Positions 28,095-37,003 are shown, numbered from the stretch's first letter. The stretch: 64,000 bases of DNA from Lactobacillus melliventris (GCF_013346935.1 NZ_JAAEEB010000008.1:26284-90283); one strand, 5' to 3'. Notes: a model not told the origin generated them from the sequence alone. Program-made: numbers and translations.

Positions 28095-29495
28095 TTAAGG
28101 CTCAAAAATTTTTCCTGGGTTGATGACATAGTTAGGGTCAAATAGCTTTTTAACTTCACGCAATAAATCAGTATATTCTTTGCCGTAAAAGTCTTCAAAG
28201 TAATTTGCTCTAGCATAACCAATACCATGTTCACCTGACATATTACCATCAAGAGATTTAGCAGTCTTATATAGTTCAGAAATAACCTTATTGCTAGTCT
28301 TGACATATTCTTCATCTGTCATATTGTCAGAGCAAAGGTAGATATGCAGGTTACCATCGCCTGCGTGACCAAAGTTTGGAATGCGAATATTCAGCTCTTG
28401 CTCAAGTTCTTCGATGCGGTCCAAAACTACAGGAATGTGATTTATTGGTACACAAACATCAATTTCGTCCATTTTTGGAGTGGAATTTTGAATTGCTAAA
28501 AGCAATTCTTCACGACATTTCCAAATTTTCTTGGCTTCTTCGGAATCAGCACCCAGGACAACAGCTTTTTCAGCTTTAAACGGCTTTACTACTTCCAAAG
28601 TTTCCTTCAGCTCAGCCTTCCACTCATCTTCAGTAAAGGCATCAATACCAATCATAATGAAGCCATCACCTTTTTTAAGTGGAAATTCATCTTTAGCATA
28701 TGATTCCCATAATTTAATCACTTTACGTCCCATAAATTCAACAGTTGTTGGCACAACACCTGATCTTAAAATAGCCGGAACGGATTTAATTGCATCATTT
28801 AGAGTTGGAAATGGAATAATAGCATTTATTGACTTGTGAGGTTTTGGATATAACCGGATTGTAACTTCCGTTATAACCCCAAGAGTACCTTCAGCACCGA
28901 TAAACAAATCTTTTAACGAATAACCTGACGATGATTTAACTGCTTTGGAGCCAAATTTATATAACTTGCCATTTGTCAAAACAGCCTTGATCTCACGAAT
29001 ATGCTCTCTCGTTACACCGTACTTTATAGCCTTAAGACCACCGGCGTTTGTTGAAACATTTCCTCCTATTGTAGCCCAATGCATAGCAGGTGCTGGCATA
29101 TAAACAAATGGCTTATCAGCACAAAACTCGTCTAGGTCCTTCAACCTGATTCCTGCTTGAACTGTCATTGTCAAGTTTTCAGGATCGTATTCTAAAATCT
29201 TATTCATCTTGATCATATCAAGTGAAATTCCGCCATCAACTGTCAAGTTAGCTCCCATTAAACCGGTGGAATTACCTCTTGGAACTAAAGGTATTGAGTG
29301 GTCACTTGCATATTTAACAACGTTCATGACTTCTTCATTAGTTGTCGGTTGAATTACCAAATCTGGCATTGCCCTCACAGTACGAAATTGGTCATGATCC
29401 CAGTGCTTTGTGGGATTAGTAATAAATCTTTCTGGATCTGAGATAAATTTTCTTAAATTTTCCAAATCAGTTTCATTGATTTTATGATATTCCAT
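28095..29495 (-). CDS. FAD-linked 2-hydroxyacid dehydrogenase (GlcD/D-lactate dehydrogenase type)
   Basis: Oxidises a 2-hydroxyacid such as D-lactate or glycolate with FAD. The 466-residue form starts at ATG 29495, where GAAGGGA stands upstream. The PCMH-type FAD domain is at about 40-225 (VPRGNSTGLMGANLTVDGGISLDM split across the loop, GGNVSTNAGG), and the FAD-oxidase C domain ends in NFGHAGDGNLH and SGEHGIGYAR. No membrane helix is seen. Its promoter carries a cre box, so it should be off on glucose. Confidence 0.88.
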   Translation of the reverse strand: MEYHKINETDLENLRKFISDPERFITNPTKHWDHDQFRTVRAMPDLVIQPTTNEEVMNVVKYASDHSIPLVPRGNSTGLMGANLTVDGGISLDMIKMNKILEYDPENLTMTVQAGIRLKDLDEFCADKPFVYMPAPAMHWATIGGNVSTNAGGLKAIKYGVTREHIREIKAVLTNGKLYKFGSKAVKSSSGYSLKDLFIGAEGTLGVITEVTIRLYPKPHKSINAIIPFPTLNDAIKSVPAILRSGVVPTTVEFMGRKVIKLWESYAKDEFPLKKGDGFIMIGIDAFTEDEWKAELKETLEVVKPFKAEKAVVLGADSEEAKKIWKCREELLLAIQNSTPKMDEIDVCVPINHIPVVLDRIEELEQELNIRIPNFGHAGDGNLHIYLCSDNMTDEEYVKTSNKVISELYKTAKSLDGNMSGEHGIGYARANYFEDFYGKEYTDLLREVKKLFDPNYVINPGKIFEP

Positions 29496-29534
29496 TATAA
29501 TTCCCTTCTTACTAAAAAGCATAGTATCCTATGC

Positions 29535-29571
29535 TTATAAATTAATTTACTCTATACTGCAAACGCTGTCA
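29535..29571 (-). promoter_or_regulatory. Promoter with overlapping cre box
   Basis: Minus strand: cre TGACAGCGTTTGCA at 29571-29558, whose last six bases TTTGCA serve as the -35; a 17-base spacer; -10 TTATAA at 29540-29535. The other strand reads TGCAAACGCTGTCA, fitting TGNAARCGNTNNCA. CcpA bound there would occlude RNA polymerase. Confidence 0.75.
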
Positions 29572-29702
29572 ATAGTGTATATATTTATAACGTATATAAA
29601 TATTTTCCAAGTTAAAAGTCCATTAAAAGTTTCAATTACACTTCTTTAATCCTAGAAAATAAAAGCTTTTAATTTGGTTTCTTTTATTAAAAATAGACAC
29701 AA

Positions 29703-29737
29703 TAAAACCTCCAAATTGAAATAATTTGGAGGTTTTA
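29703..29737. terminator. Terminator after the ABC exporter genes
   Basis: AAAACCTCCAAAT, 6-base loop, ATTTGGAGGTTTT: 13-bp perfect stem with A/T tracts, 26 bases beyond the second ABC gene. Confidence 0.88.
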
Positions 29738-29762
29738 TCAAAGCTTTTAATCGAGTACCTTT

Positions 29763-31562
29763 TTACTTTTGACTGTTCTGTAATGTATACAAGTCATAAT
29801 AATAACCCTTTTGTGAAAGAAGCTCTTCGTGATTACCCCTTTCAACGATTTTGCCGTCATTTAATACAATAATTTGATCTGCATCCACAATAGTTGAAAG
29901 TCTGTGCGCAATAGCAAGAGTAGTACGACCCTTACGAAGCCGTTTCAAGCCCTGTTGAATAAGTGTTTCGGTTTCAGTATCAACATTTGCTGTAGCTTCA
30001 TCTAAAACTAAAATTTTAGGATCAGTAACTAATGTACGAGCAAATGAAATCAGTTGTCTTTGTCCTTGGCTAAATTCACTTCCTCCTTCACCCACTTTTG
30101 CATGATATTTACCAGGAAGATTGTCAATAAAGCCGTCCGCTTGGACAGTTTCAGCAGCCTCTTTTATTTGTTCATCCGTAATATCTTTATTATAAAGACG
30201 GATATTTGAATTTATATCCCCATAAAACATGAACGGCTCCTGCAATACCAGGCCAAGTTTTTTACGCAATTCAGCTTTAGGATACTTTTTAATATCTACA
30301 CCATCAATTAAGACTTCACCCTGATAGAATTCATAAAAACGCATCATCACGTTTATAATTGAACTTTTGCCTGAGCCAGTATGACCTACAATACCGAGAG
30401 TTTCACCGGGATTAACGGTGAATGAAATATCATGTAAAATTTCGTTTTTACCATCGTATGAAAAACTGACGTGCTTAAATTCAATTTTTCCTTGTGTTAT
30501 TGTCAGGCCTTTTTCAGCATTTTGTTTAGGTTCATAATCAGTATTATCTAAAATCCGGAAAATTCTCTTACCCGCAACAATACCGTCCTGGAAGAAAGTC
30601 ATTTGATCCATCATATTAGCGATTGGATTAAAAAACTGTGAGATGTACTGTGAAAATGCATAAACAACACCAGCTGGTACAAAAGTTTCCCTTAATGGAA
30701 AACCAAAGTACATTAAAGTTAAAGCGAGGGCAAGCGAATACAGTAGACTAGTCAAAGGGGAAAGTAAAAGTGAATTAAGATTAATCATATTGAATCTTGT
30801 TTTCATTAAGGCTGTATTTTCATCCTCAAAATGATTAGTCATACGCTTTTCCTGCTTAAATTGCTGAATTAACGAAACCCCTTCGATTGATTCATTCAGG
30901 TTGGTATTAATGCGACTTAATCTTTCACGATAACTGCGGTAAAGTTTGGAACTTCTTTTAGAATATTGCCATATTATTACCAAGAGTAAGGGCAGAAAAG
31001 CCAACACAATCAATCCAGCCATCACATTTGTAGAAAACATTGCCACCATGGCTGAAATAATTGAGAAAAACGACATTACAACACTGGATAAAACGGTAAG
31101 AAAGTTACTCAATGTCATAGTATCATTAGTTACTCTTGAAACTATCGATCCAGCCGGAGTTTGATCAAAGTAGCGCATTCCCAGAGTATGTAATTTTTGA
31201 TATAATTCCGCACGCAAGCCTTCAAGCGATTTTTCAGAACCTAAAGCAAAGAAGTACTCGTATGTGAATTGCAAAATTCCTTTGACAACTGAACCAAAAG
31301 CATAGAGAAAACCAGCAAATAATATTATTTGAGTGGTTACATCTGCTTTTACCAAAAAGTTATCTAAAAAATACTGTAAACCATAAGGCAGCAGAACATT
31401 AATAATACTTACTAAAAGCGCTCCAACTCCAGCAATAATCATTTCGTTCTTAAAATGCATTACAAAACGCAAAAGGCGTTTAAAAATACTGAGCTGTTCT
31501 TTTACTGGTATTTCTTGAGACCAAACTGATTGAAATGAGTTTTCATCATCCATCTTATTCAC
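29763..31562 (-). CDS. Heterodimeric ABC exporter, subunit with canonical Walker B
   Basis: ABC half-transporter of 599 residues: six membrane helices (~35-325) followed by an ATPase. Walker A is GHTGSGKSS and Walker B ILVLDEA with the catalytic Glu. Its signature is degenerate, FSQGQ in place of LSGGQ. This matches the LmrD/YheH half of exporters such as LmrCD and BmrCD. The frame starts eight bases inside the partner gene, implying coupled translation. Likely drug or lipid export. Confidence 0.9.
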   Translation of the reverse strand: MNKMDDENSFQSVWSQEIPVKEQLSIFKRLLRFVMHFKNEMIIAGVGALLVSIINVLLPYGLQYFLDNFLVKADVTTQIILFAGFLYAFGSVVKGILQFTYEYFFALGSEKSLEGLRAELYQKLHTLGMRYFDQTPAGSIVSRVTNDTMTLSNFLTVLSSVVMSFFSIISAMVAMFSTNVMAGLIVLAFLPLLLVIIWQYSKRSSKLYRSYRERLSRINTNLNESIEGVSLIQQFKQEKRMTNHFEDENTALMKTRFNMINLNSLLLSPLTSLLYSLALALTLMYFGFPLRETFVPAGVVYAFSQYISQFFNPIANMMDQMTFFQDGIVAGKRIFRILDNTDYEPKQNAEKGLTITQGKIEFKHVSFSYDGKNEILHDISFTVNPGETLGIVGHTGSGKSSIINVMMRFYEFYQGEVLIDGVDIKKYPKAELRKKLGLVLQEPFMFYGDINSNIRLYNKDITDEQIKEAAETVQADGFIDNLPGKYHAKVGEGGSEFSQGQRQLISFARTLVTDPKILVLDEATANVDTETETLIQQGLKRLRKGRTTLAIAHRLSTIVDADQIIVLNDGKIVERGNHEELLSQKGYYYDLYTLQNSQK

Positions 31563-33309
31563 CCACCTTGTCTTCTAATTCCTGTCTTTGCCACATATCA
31601 GCGTACCAGCCATCTAGTTTGAGTAACTGATCGTGAGTACCTCTTTCAACAATGCGGCCGTCTTTTAATACTAAAATTAAATCGGCATTCATGACAGAAG
31701 TAAGTCTGTGTGTAGCAATTAAAGTTGTCTTGCCTTGTCTTTCTTTCTTTAAAGAATGCAGAATGGCCATTTCTGTTCTGGCATCAACAGCAGAGAGAGC
31801 ATCATCTAAAACTAATATTTGACTGTGCTTAAGTAAAGCTCTCGCAATCGACATCCTTTGCTTTTGCCCACCAGAAAGTGAAACACCATTTTCACCAACC
31901 AGGGTGTTGTAGCCACCCGGCATTTCTAAAATGTCATTGTGTAAATCACTCTTTTTTGCGGCAGTGATAATTGCATCCTTATCACTATCTGCATTTGAAA
32001 ATGCAATGTTCTTTTGAATACTAGTAGAAAATAAATAATTATCCTGCGGTACATAAGAAATTTGCCGCAATAAAACATTAAGTGGAATTTCTCTAATATC
32101 ATACCCATTTAGAGTTATCTGGCCATCATACTTGTCAAATTCTCTCAGCAAAAGCTGAATTATAGTTGTTTTACCGGCTCCAACTTTACCAACAAGTCCC
32201 AAAGTTTGTCCCGTTTTTAGAGTAAAATTAATATTATTCAGCACTTGAACATTTGGTTCATCCGGATATGCGAAAAATTTAACGTGATAATCAAGATCTC
32301 CCGCTATGTCCTTAGCCGAAAGCTTTTGATCTGCAAATTTATCAGTAATTTCTGATTTTTCTTCCAGCAACTTTTCTATCCGGTCGTAACTGGCACTACC
32401 ACGCTCTAAGATGTTAAAAAGATAACCAATCGCAAACATCGGCCAAACCATATTACCAATATATGCAATAAAAGAAACCAGTTGACCAATGGTAAGAGCT
32501 TTATTGAAAACCAAAAGACCACCATAAATAATGGTAATAGTATAGGTTAAACCAATAAGCAATGTTCCTAAAGGATCAAACAGTGAATCCCATTTAAAAA
32601 CTTGTTTATTAATTTTAATGGTGTCTTCAACCATCTGGTCAAAAGCGGCAGTATCTTCTTGACCCTGACCAAATGTTTTTAAAACTTTAATACCTGAAAC
32701 TGATTCCTGCGTTTTATTATTCAGCCTTGAAAAAGCCGCTTGGGATTTGTCAAATGCACCGTGAAGCCTGTCACCTAATTTCCAAGCTCCCCAAGCTAGA
32801 AATGGTAATGGCAAAAGAGCAACAATCGTCAGGCGCCAATCAACAAATGCAATCATTGCAACCATAGTCGATACACTCATGATAAGAGAATCCACCAAAG
32901 TTAAAACGCCTTCACCCGCAACTTCCTGGACAGCTGAAACATCATTTGTGGCATGAGCCATTAAGTCCCCGGTTCTGTGACGTTGATAAAAAGTACGATC
33001 CATCGCCATAAAGTGATCAAATAATTTCGATCTCAATTGCAATTCAAGTTCCGCAGCTCCACCCCATATTTGTCTACGCCAAAAATAGCGAAAGCCATAA
33101 AGCAAAAGGGCGGAGAAAATAATAGCTAAAATTAACAGACTATATTCTTGCCAGCTAATGTGACCTTTATCCAATTGATCTGCCATTAAGCCTAATATTC
33201 TTGGTGGTACTAAATTTACAACAGATGTAAGTGCTAAAAATGTAATACCGATGAGGTAACGCTTTTTTTCTTTTTTAAAAAACCAACCTAATTTAAAAAA
33301 TATTCCCAT
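31555..33309 (-). CDS. Heterodimeric ABC exporter, subunit with degenerate Walker B
   Basis: A 584-residue ABC half-transporter with six helices and an ATPase domain. Walker A is GKVGAGKTT and the signature is canonical (VSLSGGQKQR), but Walker B reads ILVLDDALS with Asp where the catalytic Glu should be. This is the complement of the downstream partner and matches LmrC/YheI. The pair therefore has one active and one inactive ATP site. AGGTGAATAAT precedes the ATG. Confidence 0.9.
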   Translation of the reverse strand: MGIFFKLGWFFKKEKKRYLIGITFLALTSVVNLVPPRILGLMADQLDKGHISWQEYSLLILAIIFSALLLYGFRYFWRRQIWGGAAELELQLRSKLFDHFMAMDRTFYQRHRTGDLMAHATNDVSAVQEVAGEGVLTLVDSLIMSVSTMVAMIAFVDWRLTIVALLPLPFLAWGAWKLGDRLHGAFDKSQAAFSRLNNKTQESVSGIKVLKTFGQGQEDTAAFDQMVEDTIKINKQVFKWDSLFDPLGTLLIGLTYTITIIYGGLLVFNKALTIGQLVSFIAYIGNMVWPMFAIGYLFNILERGSASYDRIEKLLEEKSEITDKFADQKLSAKDIAGDLDYHVKFFAYPDEPNVQVLNNINFTLKTGQTLGLVGKVGAGKTTIIQLLLREFDKYDGQITLNGYDIREIPLNVLLRQISYVPQDNYLFSTSIQKNIAFSNADSDKDAIITAAKKSDLHNDILEMPGGYNTLVGENGVSLSGGQKQRMSIARALLKHSQILVLDDALSAVDARTEMAILHSLKKERQGKTTLIATHRLTSVMNADLILVLKDGRIVERGTHDQLLKLDGWYADMWQRQELEDKVGE

Positions 33310-33329
33310 TATTCACCTTAAAATTCAGT

Positions 33330-33356
33330 AAAAAAGCGGAGAAATTATTCTCCGCC
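33330..33356 (-). terminator. Terminator after yneF
   Basis: Minus strand GCGGAGAA, loop, TTCTCCGCTTTTTT, 25 bases after the yneF stop. It separates yneF from the ABC exporter. Confidence 0.85.
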
Positions 33357-33381
33357 GCACTAATTCAATCTAGTAAAATTG

Positions 33382-33597
33382 TTATTTTTGGTGCTTCATC
33401 ATGTTCATCACTTGGTTGACCTTCTTAGCCGAAGGCTTTTGGCCCATTTGAGACATCATAGCAACAATCATATCTTCACTGATTGGCGGATTATCTTTAA
33501 AATATTTTTTCATATATGATCTAGCACCATAGAAGCCCCCTACAAGGCCCAATAATAGTGCAATCACAATCAGAAAAATCGCTAATCCTAAATTCAT
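33382..33597 (-). CDS. yneF: YneF-like UPF0154 membrane protein
   Basis: A 71-residue protein with one N-terminal membrane helix ([21 protein letters not shown]) and a basic cytoplasmic tail containing [15 protein letters not shown] and [13 protein letters not shown], the conserved UPF0154 pattern. Function unknown in the family; topology places the tail inside the cell. GAGGTG precedes the ATG. Confidence 0.88.
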   Translation of the reverse strand: MNLGLAIFLIVIALLLGLVGGFYGARSYMKKYFKDNPPISEDMIVAMMSQMGQKPSAKKVNQVMNMMKHQK

Positions 33598-33665
33598 AAA
33601 AAATCACCTCAATTTGTCCAATAGTTATATCTTACCTAAAAAATAAGGAAAATTAAAGATCAAAG

Positions 33666-33914
33666 TTAATCTTTTCTTAAACCTTTTTTTCTTTGAGCTC
33701 GCTTTGCTTTCTCAGACGTAATTTCCTTACCATTCTTGTCAATTATGACTAAATTTTCAACATCTTGCTTGAAGCCAGCTCTAAAATTTTTGATAAATTC
33801 CTGGTGTAATTCCTTACGTTCTTTCTCTTCAGCTTCAGTTAAGCCAACGGATTTCTTTTTGTGATAAAGCTCATTAATACGATTGATTAATTTTTTTTCG
33901 GGATCTTCACTCAT
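33666..33914 (-). CDS. YnzC-like DUF896 protein
   Basis: An 82-residue charged protein of the DUF896/UPF0291 family: RINELYHKKKSVGLTEAEEKE and RAGFKQDVENLVIID are the conserved core. I start at ATG 33914 since GAGAGGTG lies just upstream. In Bacillus the homologue is next to lexA within the SOS region. Here it is divergent from lexA with the SOS box between them, so it may also be SOS-controlled. Function unknown. Confidence 0.85.
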   Translation of the reverse strand: MSEDPEKKLINRINELYHKKKSVGLTEAEEKERKELHQEFIKNFRAGFKQDVENLVIIDKNGKEITSEKAKRAQRKKGLRKD

Positions 33915-33977
33915 CTTTGCACCTCTCAATTAAAAAATTCTACCTTATTTTGGCAACGAAAAAAAGTATAAATTTTT

Positions 33978-33991
33978 AGAACGCTTGTTTG
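33978..33991. promoter_or_regulatory. SOS box (LexA operator)
   Basis: AGAACGCTTGTTTG matches the Gram-positive consensus CGAACNNNNGTTCG at eight of ten fixed positions. It lies between lexA and the ynzC-like gene and can repress both. Confidence 0.65.
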
Positions 33992-34056
33992 CATTATACG
34001 AAATATTTTGCTAAAATTAAATATATAAGAAAACGTTTATAATACTGGAGATAATT

Positions 34057-34680
34057 ATGACAACTAAACAAAATACTAAGCAGTTGCAAATTCTACGCTA
34101 TATATATGAAACAGTTGAGGACAGAGGATTCCCTCCTACTGTACGCGAAATTTGTCATGCTGTAGATTTATCTTCAACTTCAACTGTACACGGCCATTTA
34201 TCTAGGCTAGAAAATAAAGGTCTACTGATCAAGGATGCCACCAAACCAAGAGCTCTGGAAATAACAGATGAAGGTAAAAAAGCAATTGGCGTCCAGCCGA
34301 AAGAAATTCCCGTAGTTGGTGATGTCACAGCTGGTCAACCGATTTTGGCTGTTGAAGATATAGAAGATTACTTTCCCTTACCTCCAGATCTGGCAAACGA
34401 TGCCGGAGATCTTTTCATGTTGAGAGTTCATGGTGAAAGTATGATAAACGCTGGTATCTTAAACGGAGACAATGTCATTGTCCGTAAGCAGTCTTCAGCA
34501 ATCAACGGAGAAATTGTAGTGGCTATGACCGATGAAAATGAAGCAACTGTAAAACGGTTTTACAAGGAAAAAGGTCACTATCGATTGCAGCCTGAAAATG
34601 ATACGATGGCACCGATTATATTGTCAAGCGTTCACATTTTAGGTAAGGTAGTTGGTCTATACCGTAATACTATTATTTAA
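34057..34680 (+). CDS. lexA: LexA SOS repressor/protease
   Basis: Represses the DNA-damage regulon and cleaves itself when RecA is activated. At 207 residues the N-terminal winged HTH ([21 protein letters not shown]) leads to the cleavage site Ala92-Gly93 (VTAGQP). The catalytic dyad is Ser128 (HGESM) and Lys166 (ATVKRFY), equivalent to the Bacillus residues. A near-consensus SOS box lies 66 bases upstream, so it is autoregulated. Confidence 0.97.
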   Translation: MTTKQNTKQLQILRYIYETVEDRGFPPTVREICHAVDLSSTSTVHGHLSRLENKGLLIKDATKPRALEITDEGKKAIGVQPKEIPVVGDVTAGQPILAVEDIEDYFPLPPDLANDAGDLFMLRVHGESMINAGILNGDNVIVRKQSSAINGEIVVAMTDENEATVKRFYKEKGHYRLQPENDTMAPIILSSVHILGKVVGLYRNTII

Positions 34681-34733
34681 CAAAAGAACTTTATAGCATT
34701 ATTGGGATAAATAAAAATTATTTTTTACGAGTT

Positions 34734-35090
34734 TCAATAATGCTTTTTTTGCAAAATTTCTCCTACTTCTTCTAGCACTTTTTTCTGCATTTTTAATTTG
34801 TTTATTTTTGCATTTATAACAGCGATTTTATCCTTAATTAACTTTAAGTTTTGTTTACGCTGCTTTTCAGTACTACACGACTCATCGTGTAGTTTTTTTA
34901 TGTCCTTTATTTCTTGAAGTGAAAAGCCTAAGCCTTGGAACTCTTTAATTGCTTCAAAAGTATCAGTTTCGTTTTCAGTAAACCAATAGTTTTTTCCCTT
35001 ACGACCAGGATTTAATAAATTTAAATAGATATAATGTCTAACGGTATCAGGTGTAGTATTTTCCTTTTGAACAAATTCTTTTAAATACAT
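34734..35090 (-). CDS. Small MerR-family regulator
   Basis: At 118 residues, the protein has an N-terminal HTH (YLKEFVQKENTTPDTVRHYIYLNLL), the wing GKNYWFTENETDTFEAI, and then a helix pair and a coiled coil (~75-110). It has no large effector domain. One Cys (DESCSTEKQ) is a possible thiol or metal sensor residue. It is divergent from a small membrane protein gene, and a 19-base-spacer promoter lies in the 59 bases between them. Confidence 0.85.
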   Translation of the reverse strand: MYLKEFVQKENTTPDTVRHYIYLNLLNPGRKGKNYWFTENETDTFEAIKEFQGLGFSLQEIKDIKKLHDESCSTEKQRKQNLKLIKDKIAVINAKINKLKMQKKVLEEVGEILQKKHY

Positions 35091-35100
35091 AATTATTTCC

Positions 35101-35131
35101 TTGACGTTGGGTCGACCCCAGATGGTTAAAT
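35101..35131 (+). promoter_or_regulatory. MerR-type promoter/operator
   Basis: -35 TTGACG (35101-35106), a 19-base spacer containing the perfect palindrome GGGTCGACCC (35109-35118), and -10 TTAAAT (35126-35131). The layout matches the flavoprotein reductase promoter in the same window. It points at the small membrane gene and overlaps the regulator's own ribosome site on the other strand, so autoregulation is likely. Confidence 0.75.
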
Positions 35132-35149
35132 TTTTGTGGAGGTATTAAA

Positions 35150-35448
35150 ATGTCATATCTTACGATCTTATTTAATATTATATATGGTGTTTTCATGATT
35201 AGCGCCAGCTTTTTATCTTTTACTAGTTTGCCAATTTGGCTAATCATGATCAACGTTTTGTCCGCATTAGGCATTATTGCTGGAAGTTTTCTAAAAAACC
35301 ACTTTTAACTACTATATTTCTAGTAGCAGTTTTACTTACCGCTCTAGCAAATGGAATTTTTCTTTACGGACAAATCACTTGGTCTCACTGGTTTATCAGA
35401 CTTATTTTGACTATTATTTTGATTTGCTTGAACTTTAAGTATTTTTAG
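35150..35448 (+). pseudogene. Small membrane protein gene split by a -1 frame change
   Basis: From ATG 35150 (GGAGG upstream) the frame gives 52 hydrophobic residues and stops at TAA 35306-35308. The -1 frame continues without a stop to TAG 35446-35448 with more membrane helices (LLTTIFLVAVLLTALANGIF). Joined at the run of As (35293-35298), the product is 99 residues with about four helices. The join point CTA AAA AAC contains the slippery heptamer A_AAA_AAC in the correct phase. It may be a simple indel, a phase-variable tract, a sequencing error or programmed frameshifting. Target of the adjacent MerR regulator. Confidence 0.65.
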
Positions 35449-35673
35449 ATATTTATCTAGCAAAATTCCTGTTAATAGTCAAGCGTAACTTCTCAAAATA
35501 CTGTCATGATGGCAAGAAATTGACTTTCCACAACTAATGCTTTAAATCTATTCACAAACTTTATATTGAAAATATACTTCAAAATGTTGTTTCTAAAGCT
35601 TTTATGTTATTTGCTTGTGAATTATGTGGCTGTTTCACTTTAGTTCCACAGCAGTATTTTTTCACAAACTTGG
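35449..35673. other. AT-rich gap, no gene seen
   Basis: About 225 bases between the membrane gene and the phosphorylase stop. TTCACAAACTT occurs twice (near 35552 and 35660), but I see no ORF, hairpin terminator or recognisable IS end. Confidence 0.4.
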
Positions 35674-36438
35674 TTAAATTTCCTTAATAATATTTGCTGC
35701 CAAATTGATGGCAGTCTCATGAGCATCCCTGCCCCAGCCTCTGTCATCATGCTTTTCTATGTCTTTAAGAGAATCTGCCGTAAATAATATTTGTGCAAAA
35801 TCTGCCTCTCTAAATTGTGCACACGCAGCCATTGCTGCACATTCCATCTCTACACAAGAGGCTCCCAGCTCTTTAGCCTGCTTTACTTTCTTGACAGTTT
35901 CCCTAAAGAAGCCATCAGTTGTCCAGGTAGTTACTTCTTCAACCTTAAGACCTTCTTCTTTCAGCAATTTTTTGGTCTTAGTTAAAAACTCTGACTTTAA
36001 GTCAATATATGTTCCTGGTTTCATATAGTGGAAAGAAGTGCCCTCATCTCTAATAGCTTTTGTAGGCACTAGAAAATAGTTTTCTGGTAAATCAACTAAG
36101 CAGCCTGCTGATCCTATTGCTAAAATTTGTTTAACACCATAGCTTATTAACCAATCTAATAGCTCTACAGCAGCTGCAGCACCTATCTTTGCCTGACAAA
36201 AAGTAATTTTTTGTCCGTCTAAATCAACCTCATAAATTGGAGTTTCTCCTTCAAAGCAGTCAAAGCAACCCAACTTTTTATGAGGATAACGAGCCAAAAA
36301 AGCACTGATCACAGCAGGAGTTAAAAATGCAAACAGCAACTTGGGCTGAAAATGAAAGTTATTAATTTCCTGTTCGTGATCTGGTTCTAAAACAGCCTGC
36401 TTTTCCGGATCAAAATTTAACAAAAATGGTTCTTTCAT
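35674..36438 (-). CDS. Nucleoside phosphorylase family protein
   Basis: Phosphorolytic cleavage of nucleosides (PNP/UDP superfamily). I start at ATG 36438 (254 residues), where GGAGGAGAATT precedes; longer versions run into rplS. Visible motifs are ILAIGSAGCLVDL (phosphate/base site), RDEGTSFHYM and the purine/pyrimidine-specific ribose site SCVEMECAAMAACA. The closest type looks like uridine phosphorylase-like proteins. It stands alone after the rplS terminator. Confidence 0.88.
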   Translation of the reverse strand: MKEPFLLNFDPEKQAVLEPDHEQEINNFHFQPKLLFAFLTPAVISAFLARYPHKKLGCFDCFEGETPIYEVDLDGQKITFCQAKIGAAAAVELLDWLISYGVKQILAIGSAGCLVDLPENYFLVPTKAIRDEGTSFHYMKPGTYIDLKSEFLTKTKKLLKEEGLKVEEVTTWTTDGFFRETVKKVKQAKELGASCVEMECAAMAACAQFREADFAQILFTADSLKDIEKHDDRGWGRDAHETAINLAANIIKEI

Positions 36439-36486
36439 AATTCTCCTCCTCAATAAAAATATATTGCTAAAGATTTTAACATAAAC

Positions 36487-36524
36487 AAAAAAGAGAATCA
36501 TCCCTTTTGGAAATGATTCTCTTT
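36487..36524 (-). terminator. Terminator after rplS
   Basis: Minus strand AAAGAGAATCAT, loop, ATGATTCTCTTTTTT: a 12-bp stem plus Ts, 15 bases after the rplS stop. Confidence 0.88.
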
Positions 36525-36538
36525 CACTTAAGCGTGAA

Positions 36539-36886
36539 CTAACGACGCTTTTCTGCAATTCTAGCAGACTTGCCGTGACGATCACGTAAGTAGTAAAGTT
36601 TAGCACGACGTACACGACCATGACGCAATACTTCAACTTTAGCAACACGGGGATCGTTTACAGGAAAAGTACGTTCTACGCCGACACCAGATGCCATTTT
36701 ACGCACTGTGTAACTGGCACCAATGCCAGTGCCCTTACGCTTGATAACTACGCCTTCAAACATCTGAATACGTTCATGCGAACCTTCGACAACACGCACA
36801 TGAACACGAACTGTGTCCCCTGCACGGAAGTCAGGTATATCATCACGTAATTGTTCTTTAGTTAATTCTTGAATTAATGGATCCAT
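36539..36886 (-). CDS. rplS: 50S ribosomal protein L19
   Basis: Large-subunit protein at the 30S interface. The start is ATG 36886 with AAGGAG upstream, giving 115 residues. [24 protein letters not shown] and [17 protein letters not shown] are characteristic, ending ARIAEKRR. It follows trmD after a 117-base structured leader. Confidence 0.97.
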   Translation of the reverse strand: MDPLIQELTKEQLRDDIPDFRAGDTVRVHVRVVEGSHERIQMFEGVVIKRKGTGIGASYTVRKMASGVGVERTFPVNDPRVAKVEVLRHGRVRRAKLYYLRDRHGKSARIAEKRR

Positions 36887-36899
36887 TTTTATTTTCTCC

Positions 36900-36960
36900 T
36901 TCTGCGGCATTCATTAGCGTTTTCTACGTCAGCGGAATACCCCTAACTATTAGTGCAAAA
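36900..36960 (-). promoter_or_regulatory. Candidate L19 leader
   Basis: Between trmD and rplS, on the minus strand, GGTATTC (36941-36935) pairs with GAATGCC (36912-36906) with one wobble. The paired arms enclose a purine-rich segment CGCTGACGTAGAAAACGC. A ribosomal L19 leader with autoregulatory function is known upstream of rplS in Firmicutes, and the position and core resemble it. Confidence 0.55.
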
Positions 36961-37003
36961 TAAATTTACACCTCAATCATACTAGCAAAAATACCAGGTA
37001 AAA

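Noticed and set aside
35449..35673. Repeated TTCACAAACTT as IS ends
   Set aside because: Only a direct 11-mer match with no transposase remnant or inverted ends.
35674..36648. Longer 324-residue start for the nucleoside phosphorylase
   Set aside because: The extra N terminus runs into rplS and its terminator; ATG 36438 has GGAGGAGAA upstream and matches the family length.
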